A stretch of DNA of 64,000 bases from Sphingomonadales bacterium (GTDB lineage: Bacteria; Pseudomonadota; Alphaproteobacteria; Sphingomonadales; Sphingomonadaceae): positions 1 to 64,000 of the forward strand of contig JANXVZ010000040.1 of NCBI GenBank assembly GCA_025351405.1. The letters are read 5' to 3'. Shown here piece after piece: positions 26,881-35,935 of the stretch; position 1 is the stretch's first letter, and each line of letters starts with the position of its first letter. The notes beneath the pieces were generated by a model. The model saw only the letters and a list, made by a program, of their open reading frames with translations, made no database searches and was not told where the DNA came from. Both the position numbers and the translations under genes were made by a program.

Positions 26881-27162
26881 ATGATCAGATCCGAACTTGT
26901 CACCAGTGTCGCGGAAGGCAACCCGCACCTGACCCTGCGCGATGTCGAAAACATCGTTTCGACGGTGTTCGACCAGATCACCGCAGCGCTAGCCGAAGGT
27001 CGCCGCGTCGAACTCCGCGGCTTCGGTGCCTTTTCGACGCGGGCACGCGATGCGCGGACGGGGCGCAATCCGCGTACGGGCTCTGCGGTCAAGGTGGATG
27101 CCAAGCGCGTTCCGTACTTCAAGCCGGGCAAGGAACTGCGCGAACGCCTCAACGCCGGGTAA
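26881..27162 (+). CDS. ihfB: Integration host factor subunit beta
   Basis: 93 residues of the HU/IHF family. It has the N-terminal helices ([11 protein letters not shown]), the beta-arm with [29 protein letters not shown] (minor-groove Pro tip), and [15 protein letters not shown] at the end. IHF bends DNA at specific sites. The rpsA-ihfB order identifies it as the beta subunit. Confidence 0.95.
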   Translation: MIRSELVTSVAEGNPHLTLRDVENIVSTVFDQITAALAEGRRVELRGFGAFSTRARDARTGRNPRTGSAVKVDAKRVPYFKPGKELRERLNAG

Positions 27163-27234
27163 ACCGCGCAACCCGACGACGACAAAAGGCTTTCCCCGCC
27201 TGTGATAGTCCGCCTAATAGCGGGGCTGGAGCGG

Positions 27235-27322
27235 GTGGACGTGGCGAAACCGGTAGACGCAGCAGACTTAAAATCTGCTTCCCCCTGTGGGAGTGCGGGT
27301 TCGATTCCCGCCGTCCGCACCA
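27235..27322 (+). tRNA. tRNA-Leu(UAA)
   Basis: Class II tRNA. Acceptor GTGGACG pairs with CGTCCGC (one G-U), the anticodon stem GCAGA/TCTGC encloses loop CTTAAAA with anticodon TAA, a long variable arm follows, the T arm is GGTTCGATTCC, and CCA is encoded at 27320-27322. Confidence 0.95.
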
Positions 27323-27520
27323 GTGCCCGACTTTCCGGCGTATGGCCATCAGGCCGGTACGACGCGCATCGTCCGCACCGAACCCGTCGTTACGGATCGC
27401 ACCTTGAAAAAGCCCCTCCTGCGCACAAAGTTTGAAACTGGTGTCGCAGCCCCTGCTGGACGATTTACCGCCACCTTGTTTCCCTGCTATGCAGACACGA
27501 CAAGATTTTAAGGGAAGCTG

Positions 27521-28150
27521 ATGTCGGACGGTAGTTCGTGGATCTCGATCGTGCTGCTGGCCATGCTCGCAGCGTTCATCGGTCTGCGGCTGGTCAGTGT
27601 ACTCGGCAAGCGCACCGGTCACGAGCGGCCGGTGGGCGACAGCTATCGGACCGGCGCCGCCGAGGTGACAGCGCCGTCCGCGCGTGGCCCGGACGTGACC
27701 ACCCGCCCGGCCATCGCCGTCCCCCCTGGAACCGATATGGCGCTGGCACCAGCCCTGCAGGCCGTCGCGGAAGCCGACCCCTCGTTCGATCCGGATCGCT
27801 TTATTGCCGGCGCCAAGGCGGCGTACCGCATGGTGCTGGAAGCGTTCTGGAGCGGCAACGCCGCTGCCATGGACGGCCTCGTGTCCGATGAAATCCAGGA
27901 GCAATTCGCCGAGGCAATCGCGGAGCGTGATGGCGCCCGCCTTGGCAATACGCTGGTATCGATCGACAGCGTCGCCATCACCGGTGCGCAAATGGTCGGC
28001 CAGATGGCGGAAGTGACGCTTCGCTTTGCAGCGAAGGTCAAGACAGCCGGTGCCGACGCCGCCGATACCGTCGATGTCTGGACCTTCAGCCGGCATATCG
28101 TCACGCGCGACCCGAACTGGTTACTGATCGCCACCGACGACGAGGCCTGA
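27521..28150 (+). CDS. Tim44-like domain protein
   Basis: 209 residues. An N-terminal membrane helix (residues about 7-25, ISIVLLAMLAAFIGLRLV) is followed by a low-complexity linker and a C-terminal Tim44-like domain starting FDPDRFIAGAKAAYRMVLEAFWSGN and ending DVWTFSRHIVTRDPNWLLIATDDEA. In alphaproteobacteria such TimA-like proteins are inner-membrane anchored. A role in membrane protein organisation is possible but not shown. It is followed by mltA, 34 bp away. Confidence 0.8.
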   Translation: MSDGSSWISIVLLAMLAAFIGLRLVSVLGKRTGHERPVGDSYRTGAAEVTAPSARGPDVTTRPAIAVPPGTDMALAPALQAVAEADPSFDPDRFIAGAKAAYRMVLEAFWSGNAAAMDGLVSDEIQEQFAEAIAERDGARLGNTLVSIDSVAITGAQMVGQMAEVTLRFAAKVKTAGADAADTVDVWTFSRHIVTRDPNWLLIATDDEA

Positions 28151-28184
28151 AGCTGTCGCCGCGCGGCTGATCGGGATACCAGTC

Positions 28185-29336
28185 TTGCGCGCTTTTCTCG
28201 TCCTCGGCACCCTGCTGCTCGCCGGCTGTGCCGTCAGCGAAAAGCCACGTCCCCTGGTGCCGCCGCCGGGTCCGGCGTCCGCGCCTCGCAATGCCGTCGC
28301 GGCTGCGCCGGCGGTTGCGGCCCTCGACACAACCGGTTCGGCGGCCGCGGCGCTGACCGCCTTTCGCCTGAGCTGCCCGGCGTTTGCCAAGCGCGAGGAT
28401 GTCAGCGGGCTCACCCAGGCGGGGGACTGGGCGGGTCCCTGCGATGCTGCGGCCACGGCAACCAACGCCGGCAGCTTCTTTGCGAGCCAGTTCACCCCGG
28501 TCACCATCAATGGCGGCAAGGGCTTTGCAACAGGCTATTTCGAGCCGGAGATCGCCGGATCGCGCGAGCGTGCACCCGGTTACGATGTGCCGCTGTATCG
28601 CCGCCCCCCCGACCTCATCGATGTCGACCTTGGCCGGTTTGCACCCGACCTCAAGGGTCGAAAGCTGTCGGGCCAGCTGACGGGGACCGGGCTCATCCCC
28701 TACCCGGATCGCGCCAACATCATGTCAGGCTCGCTGGCCGGCAAGGGCTATGAACTCGCATGGGCCGCCGATCCCTACGAAGCCTTTTTCCTCGAGATAC
28801 AGGGGTCGGGTCGGCTGCGACTTCCCGATGGCAGCATCATGCGCATCGGCTTTGCCGGGCATAACGGCCGGAACTACGTGGCCATAGGCAAGATCCTTGC
28901 CCAGCGCGGCGCCTTCGGCGACGGCAATGCCAATATGGACGCCATCCTGGCTTGGCTGCGCGCCCACCCGACCGATGCGCCCGCGCTGTTGGCGATGAAC
29001 CCCAGCGTCGTGTTCTTCCGCGAATTGACCGGTGACGGCCCCATCGGTGCACTTGGCGTTGCCGTGACACCAGGGGTCTCGGTGGCTGCAGACCCGGCGT
29101 TCATCCCGCTCGGCGCACCGGTGTTCGTCGACACCATGTTGCCGGGCAATCTGCCGCTGCAGGCAATGATGGTTGCGCAGGACACCGGCGGCGCCATCAA
29201 GGGTGCCAACCGGCTTGACCTGTTCCGCGGCGCCGGCGCCACCGCCCGGGCCGAAGCCGGCAGCCTGGCATTTCCGGCGCGGGTCGTGGTGCTGATACCC
29301 AAGGCTTCGGCAGCGCGGCTGGGCCTCGCACCATGA
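28185..29336 (+). CDS. mltA: Membrane-bound lytic murein transglycosylase A
   Basis: 383 residues. A lipoprotein signal with lipobox LLAGC (Cys15) anchors it to the outer membrane. The MltA domain occupies the middle (KGFATGYFEPEIAGSRER). The C-terminal 3D domain carries the conserved aspartates in AQDTGGAIKGANRLDLFRG, which include the catalytic residue. It cleaves peptidoglycan to form 1,6-anhydromuramoyl ends. The start is TTG at 28185, required for a proper signal peptide. Smr gene follows. Confidence 0.93.
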   Translation: MRAFLVLGTLLLAGCAVSEKPRPLVPPPGPASAPRNAVAAAPAVAALDTTGSAAAALTAFRLSCPAFAKREDVSGLTQAGDWAGPCDAAATATNAGSFFASQFTPVTINGGKGFATGYFEPEIAGSRERAPGYDVPLYRRPPDLIDVDLGRFAPDLKGRKLSGQLTGTGLIPYPDRANIMSGSLAGKGYELAWAADPYEAFFLEIQGSGRLRLPDGSIMRIGFAGHNGRNYVAIGKILAQRGAFGDGNANMDAILAWLRAHPTDAPALLAMNPSVVFFRELTGDGPIGALGVAVTPGVSVAADPAFIPLGAPVFVDTMLPGNLPLQAMMVAQDTGGAIKGANRLDLFRGAGATARAEAGSLAFPARVVVLIPKASAARLGLAP

Positions 29337-29394
29337 GACGATGCCCAGCCGGGTCGCCGACGGCAGATGTCCGCCCGGGACGCAATTCCTGACC

Positions 29395-29955
29395 ATGCCG
29401 CCGCGTCGCCTTACCGCCGGGGAGCGCGCGCTTTGGGCGCGAGTGGCGGCAACAGTCCGTGCCTTGCCGGGAAAATCGGCTGCGGTTGACCCGCCGCCGC
29501 CGATTCCCGCGGTGGCCGTTGCACCGCCACCGCCCGGCAAGCAGCCGCGCCGCCTTCCACGGTCGATCGTGGCGCCCGCACCCGTCCCCTCCGCGCCGCC
29601 GATGCGCAAGCCCATGCCGGTTGCCTCAGCCACGCTCGATGGCAGCTGGGATGCGCAGTTGCGGCGCGGCAATATCTATCCGGACCGCAGCATCGACCTT
29701 CACGGCCATGACCTTGCGGCGGCGCATGGCGCCCTCAATGGTGCGCTCGATGCCGCGATCGAGAACGGAGACAGGGTGCTGCTCATCATCACCGGCAAGG
29801 GCAGACCCGGCGCTCCCGGGCGGATCAAGGCACAGCTGGCCGATTGGCTCGACCTGTCGGGGCGGCGGCATCGCATCGCGGCGCTGAGACCGGCACATGT
29901 TCGACACGGCGGCGGCGGCGCCTTTTACCTGGTGCTTCGGCGCCCCAGGGCGTGA
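29395..29955 (+). CDS. Smr domain protein
   Basis: 186 residues. A Pro/Ala-rich, presumably disordered N-terminal half (residues 25-80) leads to a C-terminal Smr domain with IDLHGHD and VLLIITGKG, the two signature motifs of MutS2-C-terminal-like DNA-nicking or RNA-cleaving domains. The family (SmrA/YdaL type) is often placed beside mltA and Tim44-like genes in alphaproteobacteria. The precise substrate is unknown. ATG at 29395 was chosen as the first Met near the conserved PRRLTAGERALWARV start. Confidence 0.85.
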   Translation: MPPRRLTAGERALWARVAATVRALPGKSAAVDPPPPIPAVAVAPPPPGKQPRRLPRSIVAPAPVPSAPPMRKPMPVASATLDGSWDAQLRRGNIYPDRSIDLHGHDLAAAHGALNGALDAAIENGDRVLLIITGKGRPGAPGRIKAQLADWLDLSGRRHRIAALRPAHVRHGGGGAFYLVLRRPRA

Positions 29956-30016
29956 GCATTTGCCACTCGCACACTTCGCTATTAGGTCGTTACGCGTTGG
30001 CCTGGGGAGGACGCCG

Positions 30017-30817
30017 TTGAATTCTGCTGAGACACGGGTCGTATCGGTTTCGATCGATGCAATGGTGGCAACGGTCACGCTGGACCGCCCGCAGGCGATG
30101 AATGCCTTGTCGCGGGCGATGCGGGTGCAACTGGCCGCCGCCATGCGGCAGCTTGAGGCCGATACGAAGGTTCGCGTCGTCATCCTCACCGGTGCCGGCG
30201 ACCGGGCTTTCACCGCCGGGCTCGACCTGAAGGAACTTGGCACCGAAGGGCTCGCGGCCGCCAACGCCGAGAGTCCGGACGACAACCCGTGCAAGGCAGT
30301 GGAGCTGCTGTCAAAACCTGTCATCGGCGCCATCAACGGCGTCGCCATCACCGGCGGCTTCGAACTGGCACTGGCCTGCGACGTGTTGATCGCGTCCGAC
30401 CGGGCGCGCTTTGCCGATACCCATGCGCGGGTCGGCATCATGCCGGGCTGGGGCCTGTCGCAAAAGCTGTCGCGCCTCATCGGGCCCTATCGCGCCCGCG
30501 AGCTTTCCCTCAGCGGCAATTTCCTCGACGCGCCGACGGCGGCGGCGTGGGGCCTTGTCAACCGCGTTGTGCCTGCTGCCGATCTGATGGGTGCAGCGCG
30601 GTCGCTTGCCGCCGATATGGCGACGATCGACCCGGCGTTCAGCGCCGTCTACAAACGCCTGATCAACGATGGCTATGCGGTCAGCTTCCACGAGGGCCTG
30701 GCCATCGAGGCGCAGCGATCGACCGCAGCCAATTCGCAGGTTTCCGCCGCCGCCGTCGAAGCGGCGCGCGGCGACGTCCAGGCCCGCGGCCGCACCCAGA
30801 AGGAGCCGACCCCATGA
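30017..30817 (+). CDS. Enoyl-CoA hydratase/isomerase family protein
   Basis: 266 residues of the crotonase fold. It has RPQAMNALS, the oxyanion-hole segments FTAGLDLKEL and GAINGVAITGGFELALACD, and ADTHARVGIMPGWG. It likely hydrates an enoyl-CoA. The glutamates typical of true hydratases are not obvious beyond GGFE, so the exact reaction is open. Start: TTG at 30017, strongly supported by GGGGAGG six bases upstream. Its stop overlaps the GST gene as ATGA, opening a four-gene operon. Confidence 0.85.
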   Translation: MNSAETRVVSVSIDAMVATVTLDRPQAMNALSRAMRVQLAAAMRQLEADTKVRVVILTGAGDRAFTAGLDLKELGTEGLAAANAESPDDNPCKAVELLSKPVIGAINGVAITGGFELALACDVLIASDRARFADTHARVGIMPGWGLSQKLSRLIGPYRARELSLSGNFLDAPTAAAWGLVNRVVPAADLMGAARSLAADMATIDPAFSAVYKRLINDGYAVSFHEGLAIEAQRSTAANSQVSAAAVEAARGDVQARGRTQKEPTP

Positions 30818-31470
30818 TCGATTTCTATTATTGGCCAACGCCCAACGGCCACAAGGTGACGCTGATGCTTGAAGAGGGCGGTTTCGAATATCGCCTCATC
30901 CCGGTCAACATCAGTGCCGGGGACCAGTTCAAGCCGGAATTCCTGAAGATCTCTCCCAACAACAAGATGCCGGCGATCGTCGATCATGATCCCGGCGATG
31001 GCGGCGGGCCGCTCGCCATCTTCGAATCCGGCGCCATCCTGCTGTACCTGGCGCGAAAGGCGCACCGTTTTGCCGGCGAGACGCTGCGCCAGCGCGTCGC
31101 CGTCAAGGAATGGCTGTTCTGGCAGGTCAGCGGGCTTGGCCCGATGGCCGGCCAGGCTGCGCACTTCACGCGCTTTGCCACCGAACAAGTGCCTTATGCC
31201 ATCAAGCGCTACACCGAGGAAACCCGGCGTCTGCTCGGTGTCATGGACAATCGGCTGGCCGAAAGCGCGTATCTTGCCGGACCGGACTACAGCGTTGCCG
31301 ACATGGCCAGCTACCCCTGGAGCGTCGGGCTGGCCGATGCCGGCATGATGGGCGATGCGATGCCGAACATCACCCGCTGGATTGCGGCAATCAAGGCGCG
31401 CCCCGCCACCATACGGGCCTATGCGCGCGCTGCCGATGCGCAACCGCCCGCTGTGCCAAAGGGAGATTGA
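30814..31470 (+). CDS. Glutathione S-transferase (nu/YfcG-like)
   Basis: 218 residues. An N-terminal thioredoxin-like domain begins IDFYYWPTPNGHKVTLMLEE, with the Thr-Pro-Asn-Gly pattern of nu-class (YfcG/Ure2p-like) enzymes, and contains MPAIVDHDP and ESGAILLYLA for glutathione binding. The C-terminal helical domain has YSVADMASYPW. May reduce disulfides or conjugate glutathione. ATGA overlap with the upstream gene and three bases to the P450 gene. Confidence 0.88.
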   Translation: MIDFYYWPTPNGHKVTLMLEEGGFEYRLIPVNISAGDQFKPEFLKISPNNKMPAIVDHDPGDGGGPLAIFESGAILLYLARKAHRFAGETLRQRVAVKEWLFWQVSGLGPMAGQAAHFTRFATEQVPYAIKRYTEETRRLLGVMDNRLAESAYLAGPDYSVADMASYPWSVGLADAGMMGDAMPNITRWIAAIKARPATIRAYARAADAQPPAVPKGD

Positions 31471-31473
31471 TCG

Positions 31474-32778
31474 ATGGCCAGTCAGCCAGCCTTCAGCCGC
31501 GAACGGCTGGATGATCGCCTCGTCAACCCGGAGGTGATGGCCGACGAGAGCATCCACGCCGACTACGCCGAATTGCGCGCGCACGATCCCGTCCACTGGA
31601 CCGAACCGACCGGCTACCGGCCGTTCTGGTCGATCACGCGGCACGCCGACATCACGGCGATTTCGAAGCAGAACGAACGTTTCATCAACCGTCTGCGCAC
31701 CTATCTCACTCCCATCGAGATCGAGCAATGGACGCTGGCCACCGCCGGTGATTCGCACCTGTTCCGCACGCTTGTCGATCTCGACGACCCGCAGCACATG
31801 AAACTGCGCAAGCTGACGCATAGCTGGTTCCTGCCGGCCAATCTGAAGAAGCTGGAGGCGGAAATCGGCGGCATCGCCAAGCGCCATGTCGATCACATGG
31901 CCTCGCTGGGCGGTCGCTGCGATTTCGTCAGCGAAGTTGCGCTGTGGTATCCGCTGCGGGTCATCATGCGCATCCTGGGGCTGCCCGAAAGCGACGAGGG
32001 CATGATGCTGCAGATGACGCAGGAAATCTTCGGGCCACAGGATCCCGACGTCATGGCCCGTTCAAAGCTGTTGACCACCGACACAGGGGTCCAGTTGCCG
32101 GGCAGCGGCAACGCCCAGGTTGATCTGTTCGCCCTCGTCCAGCAGTTCTTCGCCTATTTCGGCAAGGTGACGGAAGACCGGCGCGCCAATCCGCGTGACG
32201 ACCTTTCAACCGTCATCGCCAACGGCATGATCGATGGCCAGCCCATCGGCCAGATGGAAGCGATCAGCTATTACGCCATTGTCGCGACGGCCGGGCACGA
32301 CACGACCAGTTCGAGCGCGTCGGGCGGGCTGTTGCAGCTCATCCGCAACCCCGACCAGATGGCGAAGCTGAAGGCAGACCCTTCGCTCGTCCCGGGCGCC
32401 GTCGAGGAGATGCTGCGCTGGGTGACGCCGGTAAAGCATTTCATGCGGACGGCGACCGAGGATAGCGAGATCGGCGGCAAGACCATCAAGGCCGGCGACA
32501 GCCTGGCGCTGTTCTACTGGTCGGGCAACCGTGACGAAGCCGTATTCGACGACCCCGATGAATTCCGTGTCGATCGGCCGTGCAACCCCCACACCGCCTT
32601 TGGCAACGGCGTGCATCTGTGCCTGGGTTTGCATCTGGCGCGAATGGAAATCCGGGCGTTGTTCACCGAATTGCTGCCGCGCCTTGAAAGCATCGAACTC
32701 GCCGGCGAGCCGCGCAACAGCGTCGCCAATTTCGTTTCGGGCTTGAAGGCACTGCCGATCCGGTACCGGATGACATGA
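31474..32778 (+). CDS. Cytochrome P450
   Basis: 434 residues, a soluble bacterial P450. I-helix motif ATAGHDTTSS, K-helix E-x-x-R in EEMLRW, and heme-ligand loop FGNGVHLCLGLHLARME with Cys383. It needs a ferredoxin and reductase that are not encoded here. The substrate is unknown; the neighbours (hydratase, GST, acyl-CoA thioesterase) suggest oxidation of an acyl chain, steroid or terpene intermediate. That is inference. Overlaps the thioesterase gene by four bases. Confidence 0.95.
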   Translation: MASQPAFSRERLDDRLVNPEVMADESIHADYAELRAHDPVHWTEPTGYRPFWSITRHADITAISKQNERFINRLRTYLTPIEIEQWTLATAGDSHLFRTLVDLDDPQHMKLRKLTHSWFLPANLKKLEAEIGGIAKRHVDHMASLGGRCDFVSEVALWYPLRVIMRILGLPESDEGMMLQMTQEIFGPQDPDVMARSKLLTTDTGVQLPGSGNAQVDLFALVQQFFAYFGKVTEDRRANPRDDLSTVIANGMIDGQPIGQMEAISYYAIVATAGHDTTSSSASGGLLQLIRNPDQMAKLKADPSLVPGAVEEMLRWVTPVKHFMRTATEDSEIGGKTIKAGDSLALFYWSGNRDEAVFDDPDEFRVDRPCNPHTAFGNGVHLCLGLHLARMEIRALFTELLPRLESIELAGEPRNSVANFVSGLKALPIRYRMT

Positions 32779-33203
32779 GGCACATCACCAGCCGGCGGTC
32801 GCTGGCGGCGTATCCGTGGAACACCGTGATCGAGACGCGCTTTACCGACATGGACGTCAACCGACATCTCAACAATGTCGCGATTTCACGGCTGTACGAG
32901 GAGACCCGCGTTCGCTTCAATTGGGGCTTGCGGGCGCAATTTCCGGCGCTGCGGCCCCACTATCTGGTTGCCCATGTGGCGACCGACTATCTCGCGGAGG
33001 GGCACTATCCGGCGCCGGTCACCGCCGCCTATGCTGTTGGCGCCATTGGCCAATCCAGCTTTCGTGCGCAGATGGCCCTGTTCCAGGAAGGGGCCTGCAT
33101 CGGGCTGTGCGACACGGTGATGGTTCACCGCGGTGAAACCGGTCCGGCCCCCCTGCCGGATGATCTGCGGGCTGTGCTTGAGGGTTATGCGTTGAAGGGG
33201 TGA
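32775..33203 (+). CDS. Hotdog-fold acyl-CoA thioesterase
   Basis: 142 residues of the 4HBT/FAT type with DMDVNRHLNNVAISRLYEETRVRF, the active-site Asp and His-Asn region of the clan. Last gene of the hydratase-GST-P450 operon, with an ATGA overlap to the P450. Likely releases a product from CoA. Confidence 0.82.
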   Translation: MRHITSRRSLAAYPWNTVIETRFTDMDVNRHLNNVAISRLYEETRVRFNWGLRAQFPALRPHYLVAHVATDYLAEGHYPAPVTAAYAVGAIGQSSFRAQMALFQEGACIGLCDTVMVHRGETGPAPLPDDLRAVLEGYALKG

Positions 33204-33289
33204 CATTTCGCCAGCGGCCGCCGCGTACAGGCAGCTTTGCAACAAAGTCATCCTGCACTAAACGTCCCCGTCCTTTGCGGAGAAATCAC

Positions 33290-33748
33290 ATGACCGATAC
33301 CCCCAGCACCCTCACCCTGACGCTCGACAGCGGCGGCGACGTTGTCATCAAGCTGCGTCCCGATCTTGCCCCCGGCCATGTCGCCCGCATCGCATCCCTT
33401 GCCAATGAGGGCTTTTACGACGGCGTCGTTTTTCACCGCGTCATCCCAGGCTTCATGGCGCAGGGCGGCGATCCGACCGGTACCGGCATGGGCGGTTCCA
33501 AGCAGCCAGACCTGAAAGCCGAATTCTCCGCGGCGAAGCACGTCCGCGGCGTCTGCTCGATGGCACGCTCTTCGGCGCCCAACAGCGCCAACAGCCAGTT
33601 CTTCATCTGCTTCGACGATGCAAGCTTCCTCGACAAGCAATACACCGTGTGGGGTGAAGTCACCTCCGGCATGGAACATGTCGATGCGCTGCCCAAGGGT
33701 GAGCCGCCGCGGACGCCGGGCAAGATCATCAAGGCCGTCGCGGCCTGA
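33290..33748 (+). CDS. Cyclophilin-type peptidyl-prolyl isomerase
   Basis: 152 residues, a cytosolic PpiB-like cyclophilin. Active-site residues are seen in FYDGVVFHRVIPGFMAQGGDPTGTG (Arg, Phe, Met, Gln) and SQFFICFDDASFLDKQYTVWGEV. No signal peptide. ATG at 33290 with GCGGAG upstream. Ends against the GFA gene, with a hairpin between them. Confidence 0.93.
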   Translation: MTDTPSTLTLTLDSGGDVVIKLRPDLAPGHVARIASLANEGFYDGVVFHRVIPGFMAQGGDPTGTGMGGSKQPDLKAEFSAAKHVRGVCSMARSSAPNSANSQFFICFDDASFLDKQYTVWGEVTSGMEHVDALPKGEPPRTPGKIIKAVAA

Positions 33749-33753
33749 GCCAA

Positions 33754-33777
33754 GGGGGGCGGTGTGCGCCGCTCCCC
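33754..33777. terminator. Bidirectional terminator hairpin
   Basis: GGGGGGCGG (33754-33762) pairs with CCGCTCCCC (33769-33777), one G-U pair, 6-nt loop. It fills the 32-bp gap between the convergent peptidyl-prolyl isomerase and GFA genes. Confidence 0.55.
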
Positions 33778-33780
33778 AGC

Positions 33781-34200
33781 CTACCCGGGCATGCGATCAA
33801 AAATCGTCAGTCCCGGCGGGATGACGGCCCAGGCCGGCCTGCCCTTTGCGAAGATGGCAATGCTTGGATGGAAGGCTGACGGGTCATCGAGTGTGCCGGC
33901 GTATATGGTATGCATCGTGTCCACGCCGACGATACCGCCAAAGACGAGGCTGCCGCAGTTGGCGCAGCGGTTGCGCACCGCATCGGTACCACGCGCGGAT
34001 GGCGACGCGAACTGCACCGCCTTGCCCGTGATACGGATGGCACTGGCGGCAAACCCCATGAACGGTATGAAACCCGATCCCGAAGCCTTGCGGCAGTCGG
34101 CGCAGTAGCAGTGGCCCATGATATGGGGCGCGCTGGTTGCGAGGTAACGCAGCGCCCCACAAAGGCAGCCGCCACCGTGATGTGCGGCATTATCGGTCAT
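33781..34200 (-). CDS. GFA family (glutathione-dependent formaldehyde-activating-like) protein
   Basis: 139 residues. The zinc-binding cysteines fall in CLCGALRY, HCYCADCRKASGS and RCANCGSLVFG, the full pattern of the GFA/CENP-V fold. A role in formaldehyde scavenging is known only for a few members, so the function here is unassigned. Divergent from the DUF2171 gene across a 100-bp gap. Confidence 0.88.
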   Translation of the reverse strand: MTDNAAHHGGGCLCGALRYLATSAPHIMGHCYCADCRKASGSGFIPFMGFAASAIRITGKAVQFASPSARGTDAVRNRCANCGSLVFGGIVGVDTMHTIYAGTLDDPSAFHPSIAIFAKGRPAWAVIPPGLTIFDRMPG

Positions 34201-34300
34201 CGGCCCAGACTATCGGGGCGATGGGCCGGGTGCAAGGCGGAGCCATGCGGCGTTGCCCGGCGTTTATCCGCCGCTGGCATTCCGCCGCAGGAGACCCACC

Positions 34301-34531
34301 ATGCACGACAACATCCGCGAGCATATGGACGTGATCGGCGCCGATGGCGTCCATGTCGGGACGGTCGATCATCTCGATGGCAACCGCATCAAGCTGACCA
34401 AGGCCGATGCCGGCAGCCACAAGGGGCATCACCACTATATTTCGCTGGGGCTGGTCGCCGGAGTCGAGGGCGACAAGGTACGCCTGTCCGCCAATGCCGA
34501 TGTAGCGGTCACCTTCGAGGAGGAGGCATAA
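34301..34531 (+). CDS. DUF2171 protein
   Basis: 76 residues. It shows the DUF2171 pattern MDVIGADGVHVGTVDHLDGNRIKL, KADAGSHKGHHHYISLGLV, a PRC-barrel-like small domain. Function unknown. ATG at 34301 has AGGAGA a few bases upstream. Followed immediately by a strong hairpin terminator. Confidence 0.85.
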   Translation: MHDNIREHMDVIGADGVHVGTVDHLDGNRIKLTKADAGSHKGHHHYISLGLVAGVEGDKVRLSANADVAVTFEEEA

Positions 34532-34533
34532 AC

Positions 34534-34560
34534 CCCTCCTCCCCGACAAGGGGAGGAGGG
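34534..34560. terminator. Strong bidirectional terminator hairpin
   Basis: CCCTCCTCCCC (34534-34544) pairs perfectly with GGGGAGGAGGG (34550-34560) around a GACAA loop. It lies between the convergent DUF2171 and DEAD-box genes. Confidence 0.65.
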
Positions 34561-34570
34561 AAGAATGCGG

Positions 34571-35935
34571 TCAGCCCTGGCGGCCGCGGTATCCACCGCC
34601 GCCGCCGGCACCGCCTGCACGGCCCGATCGGCCCTGCGGGGTCACCTGGGCGCGCGGGTCGCGACCCGGACGGGCGCCACGATTGGCGCCGGCCGGGCGG
34701 CGGGCATGATCGCGGCGATCGTCGCGAAACTCCTCCCGCGGTGCCGGCGGGGCAGCACGCTCGATTTTTTGCGCGGCGACGACGGCGGCACGGAAATCGG
34801 CGGGCAGCGCGAGCACCGTGACCTTCTGGCGAGTCAGCTTTTCGATATCGCGGAGGAACGGCCGTTCGTCCTCGGCGCAGAAGGCGATGGCCTGGCCGGA
34901 GGCGCCGGCGCGTGCCGTGCGGCCGATGCGGTGGACATAGCTTTCCGGCACGTTGGGCAGTTCATAGTTGATGACGTGGGAAACACCGCTCACGTCGATA
35001 CCGCGCGCCGCGATATCGGTGGCGACGAGCACACGGCAGGTTCCGGCCTTGAACGCCGCAAGCGCACGCTCGCGCTGCGGCTGGCTCTTGTTGCCGTGGA
35101 TCGCCTCGGCGGCGATGCCGGCATTGCCGAGCTGGCGGACGACGCGGTCGGCGCCGTGCTTGGTGCGGGTGAACACCAGCGCGCGCTCAACGGGTCCGCC
35201 TTTGCCGGCGTCCTTGAGGACAAGCTGGAGCAGCGCCGGCTTTTCAGCCTGGTTGACGTGGATGACCGCCTGGTCAACGCGCTCCGCTGTCGTCGCCGCC
35301 GGCTTGACCGCGACCTTTACGGGGTTGGTCAGGTAACGGGCTGCCAGTTCCTCGATGGCCTTGGGCATGGTTGCCGAAAAGAACAGCGTCTGGCGCTGGC
35401 GCGGCAAAAGGCCGACGATGCGGCGCAGATCGTGGATGAAGCCGAGGTCGAGCATCTGGTCGGCTTCATCGAGGACGAGGATTTCGACGTTGCGCAGATC
35501 GAGACTGCCGCGCTCGACCAGATCGAGCAGTCGACCCGGGGTGGCAACGACAACATCGACACCGTGCGAAAGCGCACGCTCCTGGCGCGGAATGGGCACG
35601 CCGCCGAAAACCGTGGTCACCGACAGCTTAAGATATTTGCCATAATCGGTGAACGACTGGGCGATCTGCGAAACAAGCTCGCGGGTGGGTGCCAGCACCA
35701 GCGCACGGGTGGCGTACTTGAGCCGCACCTTGGGGGTGGCGGCGAGGCGGTGCAGCATCGGCAGTGCAAACGCTGCGGTCTTGCCGGTGCCGGTCTGGGC
35801 GATTCCACAGATGTCATGCCCTTCCATTACGGGCGGGATCGACTGGATCTGGATGGGGGTAGGCGTGTCGTAGTTCTTGTCGGCGAGCGCACGGACAAGC
35901 TGTTCGGCGAGGCCGAAGGAAGCAAAAGTGGTCAT
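34571..35935 (-). CDS. DEAD-box RNA helicase (RhlE-type)
   Basis: 454 residues. In order: Q motif TPTPIQIQSIP, motif I AQTGTGKT at residues 46-53, PTRELVSQI, TPGRLLDL, DEAD with LVLDEADQMLDLGF, SAT in FFSATMP, then VFTRTKHGAD, VLVATDIAARGIDV and HRIGRTARAG. The tail is Arg/Gly-rich (GRSGRAGGAGGGGGYRG), which binds RNA. It remodels rRNA or mRNA structure. The start at 35935 precedes FASFGL, the family N-terminus. A sigma-70-like promoter about 200 bp upstream implies a long 5' leader. Confidence 0.93.
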   Translation of the reverse strand: MTTFASFGLAEQLVRALADKNYDTPTPIQIQSIPPVMEGHDICGIAQTGTGKTAAFALPMLHRLAATPKVRLKYATRALVLAPTRELVSQIAQSFTDYGKYLKLSVTTVFGGVPIPRQERALSHGVDVVVATPGRLLDLVERGSLDLRNVEILVLDEADQMLDLGFIHDLRRIVGLLPRQRQTLFFSATMPKAIEELAARYLTNPVKVAVKPAATTAERVDQAVIHVNQAEKPALLQLVLKDAGKGGPVERALVFTRTKHGADRVVRQLGNAGIAAEAIHGNKSQPQRERALAAFKAGTCRVLVATDIAARGIDVSGVSHVINYELPNVPESYVHRIGRTARAGASGQAIAFCAEDERPFLRDIEKLTRQKVTVLALPADFRAAVVAAQKIERAAPPAPREEFRDDRRDHARRPAGANRGARPGRDPRAQVTPQGRSGRAGGAGGGGGYRGRQG

